Assembly: GCA_029959085.1 (NCBI GenBank) | Contig: JARWIR010000027.1 | Coordinates: 5,208,001 to 5,272,000 of the forward strand | Reading direction: 5' to 3' | Origin: Nemophila menziesii | Lineage: Eukaryota > Streptophyta > Magnoliopsida > Boraginales > Hydrophyllaceae | DNA: 64,000 bases | In this document: piece after piece, positions 1 through 11,771 of the stretch | Numbering within the stretch: position 1 is the first letter of the stretch | Layout of the letters: every line of letters begins with the position of its first letter | Notes under the pieces: model-generated | Seen by the model: the letters and a program-made list of their open reading frames with translations, nothing else | The model's database searches: none | What the model was told of the DNA's origin: nothing | Translations under genes and position numbers: made by a program

Positions 1-890
1 AAAAATCCAAATAACAAAGTTAGTTACAATTGGACTACATTTTAAGACTCAATCGAATTATTTACTGGAAGAAAAATAAATTAAATTACCCTACAGCAGG
101 AGAAGGAGGATCCTCAGTTGTTTCCTGGAAACAAAGAGAGACATAGAGAGCATGAGAAATAGTTAGTTGAATGTTTAAAGTTAGATGAGATTGTATTGAA
201 TTACTTGAGAAGTATAGAAGTCGAACAGAGATGGGTCATCAGACAACCTTGAAGCAAGATCGCTGAGCACATTGAGTCAGTTGTTGTCTTCAGTAGCGGT
301 GGAACAATTTGTATTAGCATATAAAGTTTATCACAAAATATAACAATTGATCAAGAAATACATACATTTAAATTGAAATTAAATGTCCATCTCCACTTGT
401 TTAAAATCGAAATTGGAAACTAAAGAAACATTATAAAAAAGGAAGAGAAATGATAAGAATATGAATCGATTGGAAAAGAATGGGATATCAAATAGTAATA
501 AAATAGTGGCGGCGTAAGACCTTAATGATGAGTTCCTATCTTTATAGTTTAAATGGACGGGTTAGGGTTAATATTTACGTTTTTAAATTTATAGAAAAAT
601 AAATAAATTTTTAATATTACATTTTGTTTTAGAGAAACACAAGATGTATATTGTTAATCATAAAAATAGTTATATTTCATATTTTGATTTTCTTTTAAAC
701 TCTATAATTTGGAACAATCTTCCATCCAATACTGGATGGTCACCTAATTAACCTAATGATATGTGTTTTTATTATAATTAATAGATATGCTATGAATATT
801 GGACCATCGAATCCAATATAGGATGTAAGTCTTGCCCCTATTAATTATATATTATCTAAAATAATTAATATTATATACTTAAAAATTTAT
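1..890 (-). pseudogene. Spliced host-gene fragment, copy 1 (family unrecognised)
   Basis: Read on the minus strand, this holds the 3' part of a small split gene. One exon (about 220-290) encodes LNVLSDLASRLSDDPSLFDF and ends at a GTAATT donor. A short exon (about 103-136) follows a TTTCCAG acceptor, encodes ETTEDPPSPAVG and ends at another GTAATT donor. The next exon would lie left of the window. A stop codon falls in frame just before LNVLSD, so this exon either starts there or is broken. A diverged second copy lies at 29.8-30.8 kb with the same exon order, and the shared non-coding sequence continues to about 885. I cannot name the protein; the preserved splice sites argue for a once-real gene. 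Confidence 0.5.
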
Positions 891-2239
891 GTACATTTAT
901 ATTTTGTGATCTACGTATAAACACATGAGTTATGTAACATATTTGTTAACTAAAACTTAAAAGAAACAAATTGAAAGAATATCCTTTTACTTTGGTTCGT
1001 GCATTAGTAAATTTATGCCCTTATTTTTTAGTAGATACAATCTAAGGATTTAACAAACTAACACTACAAAAAGTCTTGAGTTAAGCAACGAAATTTGGAA
1101 TATTGTCGAAATGGTCCATCTAGATCAAAGCCTTCAACGAAGGGAGAATTTCCATTACAACTAATTTCCTATTTGAAATCCCATGGCTTGAGAATAAGAC
1201 ATATGCAGAATATATATAAGTTTCCTACCTCGGATGAAGTATTATTGTTAAGGGAGCCTAAAGGTCCTGTGCAAGTAGAAGGAACTGGAACCTGAACAAG
1301 AGATAGAACTGGGGCAGGAGCTGGAGCAAACACTGGAGCTGGAGCTGGATCTGGACTGTGACTTTTTCCTTTCACAAAACTTTTATAACAGGGACAAAAC
1401 CCCAAACTGATCTGATGGACTTGAATTTAAGTCCACTACCAAATTTATGTCTTCACTATGGACTTGAATTTAAGTCCACTACCAAATTTATGTCTTCACT
1501 CTATCTGATGGAGAACTCAACTGATGGAGTATTATATTTCGACATAAATCTGCAGATCTTCTCTCCGGCACCACTTTAAAAGCAAAAAAAATTTAATTTT
1601 CTCTCTTTCCCTTTCCAGCTACCAAAATCATAGATCTACTTCGACAAACAATATACGCCGCACAACTTTGATTTCTATAAAGGGATATATATATGTATGG
1701 GCCTTCAGTTGACTACCGTAAACCCTAGCCATAATAGGCTTTAATATTTTTGGTAACTCATATAACCGGCCCAATTAACCTCTATTAAATCTTAATTGCA
1801 AATTAGGACCTCGGAAAAAAAACATAATAAATTCATCTGACCATAATATAGTGAGGATATATTTCGGACCACAATATAGTGATGATATATTACCAACAAC
1901 CTACAATTTGTACATCTCAACCATGAGTAGCTGAACACTATGCACTCAATTAGTATCACATAATGGAAGGCTCGAGGTACTTTTACATCTATTAATTAGT
2001 TACATAACTGCATTGTTTTAGTATATTAGTTGTCATGTATCTTCATTTAATAGCTATAACTAAAAACTTAATTTATATACAAATATGCATTCAAGGCTGA
2101 ATAAAATTCTATTTCAACAACTCTCTTCTTCTCCATATTGAGTTTTAAAGAAACAACAAGATCATTGATTAACTTGTTGTCTTTACTTTCATAAATTATA
2201 ATCACTTTTTGTAGAATATCCTATAATTTATTTTGCATT
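891..2239. other. Unassigned AT-rich stretch with one Pro/Ala-rich exon-like ORF
   Basis: No convincing complete gene. On the minus strand, 1220-1405 reads a PAPAP-rich segment (SPDPAPAPVFAPAPAPV) ending in a good donor (GAG|GTAGG near 1235). It could be a stray exon of a proline-rich cell-surface protein, but nothing around it completes a gene. A CACTACAAAAAG string at about 1063 resembles a CACTA terminus without a partner. Short imperfect duplications of an ATATAGTGAGGATATAT-like unit occur near 1840-1890. Confidence 0.3.
1415..1500. repeat. 43-bp tandem duplication (2 units)
   Basis: Two adjacent identical 43-bp units beginning ATGGACTTGAATTTAAGTCC, at 1415-1457 and 1458-1500. Identity suggests a recent local duplication. 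Confidence 0.85.
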
Positions 2240-2455
2240 AGAAGAACATTGAGACTGGATACAGGGGCAATAACTCACATTATTGCAAAATTTATGTGGT
2301 TAGCCTATCTTCTGAATTATCTCAAAGGGCCTCTTATCACTCCCCTCTTCTATGTGTGGACTACTACTTTGTTAGATTTCACGTTGCTCCTTACATATTT
2401 GGAGCTTAGATACATACATACCAACCCAAGATCAAGTGCCTTATCTTTTTACTAA
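2240..2455 (+). pseudogene. Ty1/copia pol 3' remnant (RNase H C-terminus)
   Basis: Reading across frames on the + strand gives the hallmark end of copia RNase H: LWLAYLL-like, then TPLFY, then VDYYFVRFHVA, then IPTQDQVPYLFTKLL, matching the family pattern of a D-Y-HFVR-HV block followed by PTKDQ-ADLFTK. Each block lies in a different frame, so frameshifts and internal deletions have destroyed it. The block order, and the LTR-like sequence that follows within 60 bp, fit the 3' end of a copia element. No integrase or RT is left. Confidence 0.7.
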
Positions 2456-2514
2456 ATTACTTAAAGCTACAGTTTTTGGTTAACTTATATGATGCAAACT
2501 TCCATAAAGTGAAG

Positions 2515-2865
<351 letters not shown>

Positions 2866-4480
2866 GAGGTGTACTTTTCCTTCACAAGATTTTACAAACT
2901 AGGGAGCAGAAATTATTTAGTGACTGCTAATGTAAAACAAGTCAAGCAATAAAAAGGGGTATATATATATATATATATGATAAATAGTACCCTAACTAGT
3001 GCTTACATATTTGTTAGATCAGAGGTTTTACAATCTATAGACAAAAAACATGCCAAATATACGACATTCTTTATTAGCGTATTCAATAGTTGTCTACATA
3101 ATCTTTAATCCTTCATTACTTGCTTTTACTACTCTAATACAATTCGAACACACCATTGCCAGACTAAAATTTACCATCTTTTACACAATAAGTGAATTAG
3201 TACAGCTAATATGAACCAATAGAGTATAATCATGCAAGAAAATCTAATCTCATATTTAAAGAAATCGCAAAATTTGATGGACCAATTTCAGGCATATACT
3301 TTTAAATGGGAAAGAATTGAATCAGCATTTTGCACATGAGATGCCAAATCACATGCTTGACATAACTCTTGAAGCTATTTCTATATAGTTTCTAATATTG
3401 AGACGGATTTCCTCAGATTTCAAACTTAACACCCAATTAAGTAAGTATTTTAACCTCGATATAAAAACTTGTTAACTCAATCAAATAGTCAGACTTGATG
3501 AAGTACCTTCATTCTCACCAATAATAGTATATGTTTAATCATTCTCTATAATGTATATTATTTAAGTCATGCATCTTAATTAATTTAAAAAGTTCATATA
3601 TTGCTCAAAAAAATGATTAGGCTATGCTAAATATCCTGTCTTCTCATCACTTGTAAAAGCTGGAGCCACATGACATTTTTGATCTTACATTTTAAAATAA
3701 AAAAATAAATAATATACCCCTATAAAAAGCATATATTATTAACTTATCGCCCCAGCCCTAATTTTTATAATCTTTCTTTGCAATTTTCGCATTTCATGAG
3801 GACTTATACTGCAATTAAGTCGGAAATTTATTTGCGGTGCACCCCTTTCCCCAACAAAACATATTGGCTCCGCAATTGCATCACCACTGCATATAAGGTT
3901 ATGTAAGAATCATATACCCTGATTAAGAGAATTTCCAAGGAATTTCTGAGTAGTAAACGTAGCTAGTTTTCCCAACCTTAAGCATTTTTAGGTTCACTGT
4001 TTTTTCTCAAAAAATTGCCAGAAAGACAACATCATCAACCTTAATCATTTTTCTCTTCACGATATATTTAATTATTCAGTCGCATCTCCATATCAACAAG
4101 TAAAAGCTTTCACTGCATTATCCAAATCACTGTCTTAATTCATATCTTAAAAAAAAATCCATATATTTGAAGCTTAATTCATAGATACCCAAGAATCTCA
4201 AAATAACATGCATAACATAACAACCGAGTGAGATAAGATTGAAGAAAATAAATATATACATAGATCAACAATATTATAACGTTAACCGACTTCACATTGA
4301 TGTAGGGAGGAGTGTTGTTCTAAGTATTTCTGCGTATTTATTTTTAGGCCCGAAGGATTTTTTTCTTTTTTTTAAGCCACACAATTTTGTCTTTCTTTTA
4401 CTGTCGATAGATTTCTTTTTGGTTAATGCCCAATAGGCACCTACCACTTTACATCCTTACCCATAAAAGACACTATTTTA
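2866..4480. other. AT-rich stretch without recognisable gene
   Basis: About 1.6 kb, AT-rich, with stop codons in all frames at short intervals. The short frame at 4239-4436 has no recognisable domain. I see nothing else to annotate. Confidence 0.6.
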
Positions 4481-4489
4481 AAGAACAGT

Positions 4490-4622
4490 GAGTTATGGGA
4501 AACTTCCCAAAACTCAAATTTTGAGTTATTGAAAACTTCTCAAAACTAAAGTTTGAGTTATGGGAAACTTTCCAAAACTCAAAGTTTGAGGTATGGGAAA
4601 CTTCCCATAACTCAAACGATTT
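4490..4622. repeat. Three-copy palindromic minisatellite
   Basis: About three units of roughly 43 bp built on GAGTTATGGGAAACTTCCCA followed by AAACTCAAAGTTT. Each unit is itself a near-palindrome, so single strands can fold. Confidence 0.8.
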
Positions 4623-4803
4623 TTTGTGTAAAAGAAAAGGAAAACGCAAAATATATGTGGCCTTTAATGGGCAAAAAAATGATGGCTGGGGTGAAAGAGA
4701 ATTAATTCTAACTTGAGGTGTTTCTTGGGCAATAATCCTTTTTTTTAAATATTCATATAAAAAATAAAAATACCAATAGTTTCCAAAATACATCAGTCGA
4801 TAC

Positions 4804-7551
4804 TAATGGTGGAAATTTGAAGGAATGGATCAGATAAAGTGTCTTTCGGAAAATTTTCTATTTTTTCGGAATAGAATTTTCCCATTCCAATTCCGTTCAT
4901 ATTTTTCGGAATTGGAAAAAAGAAATTCCGAATTCGGAAATTCGGAAATTCGGAAATTCAGAAATTTTGAAACGGAAATTTTGGAACTTTTGGTTTTGAA
5001 ATTTCAAAACTTTTGGTTCGGAATTTTGGAACTTTTGTTTCGAAAAATTTGAAAACTAAGAACAGTAGTTACCACAATAACAATAATTATCAAGTCAGTA
5101 TTTAAAAATTAAAAATTCACACGAAACCATAGTTAATAAACAATATTAAAATTGAAGAAGTAGTACCAAAACAAATGCTAAAACAATTTTTCCAATTACA
5201 TGAAAAAATACAAAAAATTCTCAAGTCTCAAGTCTCAAAATGATCCTGTAATATATGTATAGTAATTGAGTAGAAGAAGTGCCTTTTAATTGTAAATTGA
5301 GAACGCCTATGAAGAAACAACCAAATAAAAGGAGTTACATATTTTTATTTGCAATACATATAATAAACATTTTATTTAGGTAATAAAATAAAGATATAAT
5401 AAATATATTAAATCAGATAATTTTGGAAATTCGTAGAAGCGATGATATTAGGTTAAAAATAATTCAATTTTTTGGAGTTTGAATGATAATAATTTGGGTT
5501 TTCAATTGTTAATAATGTAGCCTGGTGATGGAGATGGTGGTGGAGAATGGTCGAAGAGTGGCTGCGGTTTTCTTGTGTAGGACTTGGTTGGAAGGTGAGA
5601 CTCTGATGAGTTGATGAGTGATGTCTCCTTAATTTTTCTTATTTTCGACCCTTAGGAGACATCATTTTTGGTGTTTATTTAATCAGTTTGGTAGACTTTT
5701 GGACTAAATATGCAATAATATGATTTTCCTCTTTTATTTCAAGCATTTTTAGTTTATTAAGCTTTTGCGCGTAATATTGGTATTTTTAGTGTAAAGTTTA
5801 CAGGTTTTAGATGTTAGCTAGAAGAGGAATCCGAGGAGATTGTCAAAGATCAAGAGATAGAGTCAAGACTTGAAGATAAATCCCGAAGATATTATTTTTA
5901 GAGCTGAAAATCCATTTTCCAGGCCATAGATTGCTGATTTCGAGGTGCTTAAGCGATGATTTAGCCGCTGACCTTTGCAGAGAAAACATTCCTTATCGAG
6001 TTATGGAACTTTAGCAACTAGAATGAGGTCAATCGGAGTCATAACGCATCGGGAAAAGCCGTTTTAGTGAAGGCATATCAGCAGTTACGGGATTTTGGGC
6101 TAAGTTAGTGGACTTGGGCCTTTTATATTTCATTTAATTAAAAGCTTAGGTCCAAGTCCGAATTTGCACTTATAAAAGGAAGTCTGGACTTCTATTTTAC
6201 ACACAATTCACATTCTACAAGATTAAACACCAGAGAGAAGTCAACGGAAGGAAGAAAGAAGAAGCTACAAGAGCTGGAGAGGGTCTATATCTCCGTTCGT
6301 AGTCATTCCTATTCCGGAAATTAGGTTTTTTCTTATCTTTAATTTTGTAATCAAATATGAATTCCATTTATTTTAATTTAGTATTTCTTTTTAATACGAG
6401 CTAAACAATTCATAGTGCTTGAGAACAATTAATAGGTGAATCCCAGTCTTATTGAATTACGAATGTTGAATTTGGGTTTCTGTTAAATTAAATTAAATTA
6501 GGTCTTTTATTCTTTTCAATAAATTGAGATTAATTACTTTTTTTGGAGTAGCTAACTAAGAACAGGTGTTAGTATCTAGGCTATTCCAATTAGTGGCGAT
6601 TGGATCATCCTGACGGAGGGTTTAGGTACGGAAATATTTATTTAATCTAAAATAGAAGCTATTGATTCTGACGAACTTAGCTAATTTTAGGGCCGATGTG
6701 GTAATTAACTTAAACATCTAAAAGTGGATCATATTTACCCTGACGGGACTAGTGACACTCTAGGATAGCCTTATAGTCCACCCTGACGGGGGTATAAGGT
6801 ATTTAGAATCCCGACCATTGTAATTCACCAATTTAGCCCTTAAACAACATAAGTTAGGAAATAGGATTGGGAGGATCCTTGCGTTCTCATGTGCTACTTC
6901 TCATATTGCGTTTTACATCATTTTACTTGCGTCTTAGCTTTTATTTTCATTTTAATAATTGTCTTTCATTTATTTAGCTTTAATACAAAAACCAAACAAA
7001 CATATTACTTTTATTTTCTTTCATAAGTGCATCAATCATTAATAGATAAGCATTGTAGTCAACCATCCCGTCCTTGGAACGAATCTGTTTTATCAGTTAT
7101 ACTACTAGGGACAACCGTACACTTGCGGTTGTGGTTCGATTATTATTTGCATTTATTTAGAACACACAAAGGACCACCAATGAGTATTAAGAAATTTCTT
7201 TTCTTTTTTCCAATACGAGTGTTTTTATTATGTTTAATTGTTTTTATTATGTTTCATTGTTTTTCAGCATGTAGTTTTTTTTTGTTCTGAAAGTGTTTTT
7301 TCTTTTAGCTTTTTCTTATATTCTATTTTATTATTTAATATGTTATATTATAAAATAAAAATCAGCATAAAAATCGGAACGGAAAACCCGAAAATTTCGA
7401 AATTTTTTATATAGTTCTAATTTCAACCCACTTTTCTCGGAAAAATCGGAAATCAGAATTTCAGAATTTCGGAACCTTTAAATGCTCTTCCTAAATCGAA
7501 TTTTCGGATCAAAAAAGTCATAAATCGGAATTTTGGCCGTTCCCACCACTA
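4804..7551. mobile_element. Non-autonomous hAT-like element with 8-bp TSD
   Basis: The ends are short inverted repeats of hAT type: TAATGGTGGAAA on the left, and TAGTGGTGGGAAC read inward from the right. Flanking 8-mers GTCGATAC (4796-4803) and CCCGATAC (7552-7559) agree at 6 of 8 positions, and 8 bp is the hAT target-duplication length. The sub-terminal regions (4850-5060 and 7380-7540) are full of TTCGGAAATTCGG-like short repeats in opposite orientation. No transposase is present. Subtracting the solo LTR inside leaves about 1.2 kb. Confidence 0.7.
5619..7179 (+). mobile_element. Solo LTR of family A (Athila-like), TSD ATGAG
   Basis: Begins TGATGTCTCC and ends GGACCACCA, matching the LTRs of element A (50558-52124) in inverse orientation over its length. 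It is flanked by a perfect 5-bp duplication ATGAG (5614-5618 and 7180-7184). It contains a TATA box (CTTATAAAAGGA near 6172), the U3-terminal hairpin and the U5 CCGTACACTTGCGG box. No internal sequence remains, as expected after LTR-LTR recombination. Confidence 0.93.
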
Positions 7552-7727
7552 CCCGATACCACTGTTAATCAGAAATTAGACACCTCTTGATTTTTCTGGA
7601 ATACTGAATTTGTTGGTAGATTCGAAAGCGTGGCTTAGTTATTGACAAAGAATTCGTACTACAAACTAAGAATCATATGCTCTTTGATTGGATTTTAGTA
7701 GGTGTTGTTTTTCTAATTCAAAAGTAT

Positions 7728-8079
7728 CACTACTACAGCGCAAGCCTCTAGCGACTAAACTTTTCGCGACTACGTGATGTAGTCGCTAAAGACAGGCACC
7801 ACTAGCGACTAGATGTCTTTAACGACTACATGGTATGTTTCTCGACTACCCAGTAGTCGTTACTAATTTTTCTTTTTAACGACTATAAGAAGTAGTCGTT
7901 AATACCAAGGAAGTAGTCGCTTGTAGGTTTTTGTATTTTCAATTACTTTCCACCGCCAATATGTAGTCGCTAGAGGTTGGATTATTTAACGACTACTTTA
8001 AGTAGTCATTAGAAGTTAATACTAACGACTACTTTTGAGTCTTTGGCGACTACTTGTGTAGTCACGATTAGTGGTAGTG
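7728..8079. mobile_element. Mini-CACTA or 5' end of a larger CACTA element
   Basis: Starts CACTACTACAGCGC and ends in GTGGTAGTG (CACTACCAC inverted), with TAT on both sides (7725-7727, 8080-8082), the 3-bp CACTA target duplication. Between the ends lie about ten copies of a GCGACTAC / GTAGTCGC motif in both orientations, the usual sub-terminal transposase-binding pattern. A TNP2 transposase remnant starts 950 bp downstream, so the left end could instead be the terminus of that larger element. Confidence 0.75.
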
Positions 8080-8195
8080 TATTTATTACAGCAAGTTGCG
8101 AATTGGGATACTCAAAACACCATTATTTTATAATTTCTCTTTCTTTCTCTCAAAACTCTCAATTTTTTTCCACAATTCATCATCAAAAATTATAT

Positions 8196-8470
8196 CAAGA
8201 CTTGGAAAAGCTTGCCCAGGTCAATCATTAACGTGGGACCGCCTCAATTATCAATTTTTTCTTCCGATTTTGCCCAAAAGTAGGTATTTTTTGTTCCATA
8301 AAACTCTTTCAAATTTCTTTTATTTGCAAGCAATTGTGTAGTTAATGGTAAATAGTATCACTTATTAGGTATTTCAACACATGGGAAATCTTTCCCAGGA
8401 CAAACAACAACGTGGGACCTCCTTAATTATCAATTTTTCCTTCTAAATTTTCCCAAAAGTAGGTATCTTT
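8196..8470. repeat. Two-copy direct repeat upstream of the CACTA transposase
   Basis: A roughly 90-bp unit built around AACGTGGGACCGCCTCAATT and CCCAAAAGTAGGTAT occurs at about 8200-8290 and again at 8375-8470, with substitutions. It probably belongs to the 5' non-coding part of the CACTA element. Confidence 0.75.
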
Positions 8471-8604
8471 TTCAACCTTTACTTATTTGATTACAATTCT
8501 ATAGTTAATGCTAAATATATAGTATCACTATGTATATATCCCTAATCATCTTATAATTTTATATGATATCTATATGATATATTATTGTATGAGACATAAA
8601 TGCA

Positions 8605-8990
8605 TAAATAGGATATATATTTATTTAGTGATGTTATGTTTTGTATGCTTTTAATTTTATATTTATGTATTTATTTGGTGATGCTATATTTTGTATGCTT
8701 TTAATTATATATTTATGCATTTATCTGGTGATGTAATATTTTGTGTGCTTTTAATTTTATATTTACTTATTTAATTGGTGATGTAATAATTTTTTTTCAT
8801 TTTATATTTATTTATTTAATTGGTGATGTAATAATTTTTTTCATTTTTATTCAGGTTTTTAATTGGTTATGTAATAATTTTTTTTATATTCATGTATGTA
8901 ATTGGTGATGTAATAATCTTCCTTTTATTTTATTTTTATGTGTTTATTTGGTAATGTAATAATTTGTTTTTCATTTTATTTATGAGACAT
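8605..8990. repeat. About eight tandem copies of a 40-57-bp AT-rich unit
   Basis: Successive units share TTTATTTGGTGATGTAATAT followed by a T-rich filler. The unit shortens from about 57 to about 42 bp left to right. The array directly precedes the transposase start at 9026. Confidence 0.85.
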
Positions 8991-9025
8991 TTATGTTGTA
9001 TTCTTTTATATTGGAGTAGTTGATT

Positions 9026-10914
9026 ATGGCTTCGGGTATTGATAAAAGTTGGATTGGTTCCGCTCATAAAGTTTCGCGTGAATTTATTAAGGGGATAGAA
9101 GGATTTCTCGTTTTTGCTCAAAAAAATAAACCTCCCGATGAAGAAACAATTTTTTATCTGTGTAATGAGTTTTCGAATTATCGTTGGTATAAAGTGGTCA
9201 AAGTTAGGTCACGTCTTTTACAGTTTGGGTTTTTGTCCATGTATGAGATTTAGACAAAGCATGGTGAGAGCGAGGAAATTCCCGAGACTCGATATGAAGA
9301 AAATGAAATGTTGGACGTCTACGAAGATTTGAGACCTAATTATTAAGGTGATGGTCATTCCGATGACACCGAGATGATAGACACGTGGCAAATTCGAAAC
9401 GATGTTTTCCGAATTAGAGACCGAGTTATACCCTGGTTGTGCAGTAATGAGTTCATTAAATTTTATTGCGAAGCTAATGCACGTTAATGTGAAGAACAAG
9501 TGGACTAACACGTATTTCACCGAGTTGCTTGATATTCTGTGTTGTGTGTTGCCCAAACCTCATACCTTGCCCGAGCCATACGAGGCGTGCAACAAAAAGT
9601 TAAAAAGTTTAGGTATGGGTTACAATACCATCGATGTTTGCGTGAACGATTGTGCTTTATTTTACAAGGAGAATGTCTCCGTCGAAAAGTGTCCAGTATA
9701 TAGTGAATCCAGATGGGACCCAAAGAAGGTAAAAAATTAGCGCATAAGAAACTCCGATATTTCCCGATTGCCCCTAGGCTGCAGTGACTTGATGCTTCGA
9801 GACACACTGCAGAAAATATGATATGGCATCGAACAAGGAATAGTACAGATCCAGATTTGTTGCGTCATCCGGTTGATGGCGATAGTTGGAAGAGATTTGT
9901 TCAGTTACATCCTGAGTTTACTAGTGAACCTTGGAATGTGTTCTTGGGTTTGGGTATCGATGGATTTTACTCTTTCTCTATGCAGAACAACTCGTACAGC
10001 ATGTAGCCGGTAATATTGACCGTCTACAACTTACCACCGTGGGAGTGTATGAAGGAGACGACATTCCAGCTTTATTTGTTGATACCTGGACCCCGTTCAC
10101 CCGGCAAGGACATGGACGTCTTTCTTCGACCTGTTATAGATGAGTTGGACGAGTTGTGGGATAAAGGGATTCTTACGTATGATGCCCACAAGAAGGAAGA
10201 GTTTACGATGAAGGTTTGTTTGTTGTCTACGACTAATGATTTCCCTGTTAGGTCATACACTTCGGGATGGTCGGGTCAAGGATACAAAGCTTGTCCAGAA
10301 TGCATGGATTCTACTCCGTCATTGAGTGTGAAGAAAGGGGTTGCTTACTTCGACCATAGACGTTGGTTACCTACCGGGCATCGATTTAGAAGCGAAAGGG
10401 TTTTGTATAAGAAATCCGATCATAGGGCCCCACCGAAGAAATATAGTCCTGCCGATATTCAGACACAGTTAGATGGGCTTCCCATTGTGTTTCCCGGTAA
10501 ACACAAGGATTTTGGGGGAAAGATCGTGAGGTAAACTGGTCCATGTCTATTCAATTGGAAGAAAAAGAGTATCTTTTATCGTTTACCTTATTGGTCTAGC
10601 TATTAGTGATTAGTGATGCGATTATTGGGCTAGCTAACGTGTTTAGAGTTGTGTGTAATAAAAATCTGAGTAGGAAAGAGTTAGAAAAGGGGAAGGTGAA
10701 AGTGGTTGAATTTATGTGTATATTGGAAATGATTTTGCCTCCCGCGTTTTTTGATATAATGATCCACCTGGTTATACACTTATACGACGAAGCTTTGTTA
10801 GGGGGACCGGTTTAGATGCGTTGGATGTACCCGTTTGAGCGGTATCTAAAGAAATTAAAGGAGTACATACGAAACCTGGCTAGGCCGGAGGGTTCAATCA
10901 CCGAAAATAGTAAT
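9026..10914 (+). pseudogene. CACTA (En/Spm) TNP2-like transposase, broken
   Basis: The reading starts at ATG 9026 with a transposase-associated domain (DKSWIGSAHKVSREFIKGIE). It continues through TNP2 blocks: LYPGCAVMSSLNFIAKLMHV (9402-9740), MIWHRTRNSTDPDLLRHPVD (9818-10006), then YNLPPWECMKE, PGPRSPGKDMDVFLRPVIDEL and HRRWLPTGHRFR (10016-10534). The C-terminal part has PPAFFDIMIHLVIHLYDEALLGGPV (10606-10815), a TAG stop, and then MRWMYPFERYLKKLKEYIRNLARPEGS. Block order is exactly that of TNP2, the enzyme that cuts CACTA ends in the nucleus. Several frameshifts, a missing middle segment (10534-10606) and in-frame stops make it inactive. Pairing with the termini at 7728 is plausible but unproven. 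Confidence 0.88.
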
Positions 10915-11627
10915 TAATTGTTGTGAGAAGGAGTTGTGTTTACTACACGTGTAAAAGTTTGGGATGGTGAAAATAGTATGTTGTTTGAATAAAGGATGAT
11001 TGACTCGTTAGATCTTGGAGATTAACTTTATACGAACATGTGATTAGATTTTTTTTCAAAAAGACTACCACTAAAATGGTAGCGATTTAAACCAAATAAA
11101 ACCGCTTATGTAATTGTGGTTAAATTCTTTAAAGTTAACCAGTTGGGGTTAGCTCACTGGTCAGGGTCTTGGTCATCACAATGACTCTTCCTATATAATA
11201 AAAAAAAATCCGGTAGTTAAAATAGTTAGCTTATGGTTTAAGATTAAAAAAAAAAGAAAAACAGAAATCCACTTATATATAAAAAAATCTAACTCCATTT
11301 TACATATTAAAACCCATATTCTTATATATTTTAAATACCATCCTTCAAGGTCTATATTTTATTTTTATTTTTTAATATTCAAAACCCATTCTCAAGTCTC
11401 AACTCACTACCAAACACCACCTATGGATCATTGAGTATGTATGCATTTCTACTTTCTAATTACTATTTCTTTATTATTTTATTTTAGTTTTTAGACCACA
11501 TATCTACCTATAAGATAAATTTTCATTTTATGTCCAATAAAAAAGAACATAAAATTTCTTTCTACAATGCAAAAATAAAAAAAATTGGATTTTCAATTTT
11601 CTTCTTTTCTAACATTCACGAACCATG
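10915..11627. other. AT-rich gap with a short SINE-like segment
   Basis: No gene. At about 11147-11212, GTTAGCTCACTGGTCAGGGTC resembles a tRNA A box and is followed by a short body ending in an A-run, so it may be a truncated tRNA-derived SINE. A recognisable B box is missing. An AAGACTACCACTAAAATGG segment near 11060 could be CACTA sub-terminal sequence. Confidence 0.3.
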
Positions 11628-11771
11628 ATCCGAGACCATACACCAAACCTAAAAGACCTTAAAAGGAAAAAAACACAAGCCAAGAGTAAAATAGAAAATA
11701 ACAATTAACTCTACTTAAAAAAATAAACACAAAATCACACGCTGCAGTACCCGGCAGCGACGCCGAAAACT

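Noticed and set aside
1220..1405. Pro/Ala-rich protein gene
   Set aside because: A single short frame with one donor-like site, no start, signal peptide or partner exon; kept only as a note.
4239..4436. Short hydrophobic frame
   Set aside because: AT-rich composition gives Phe/Leu/Ile by chance; no homology or gene structure.
8605..8990. CRISPR-like repeat array
   Set aside because: Units are head-to-tail and degenerate without unique spacers, in a plant genome.
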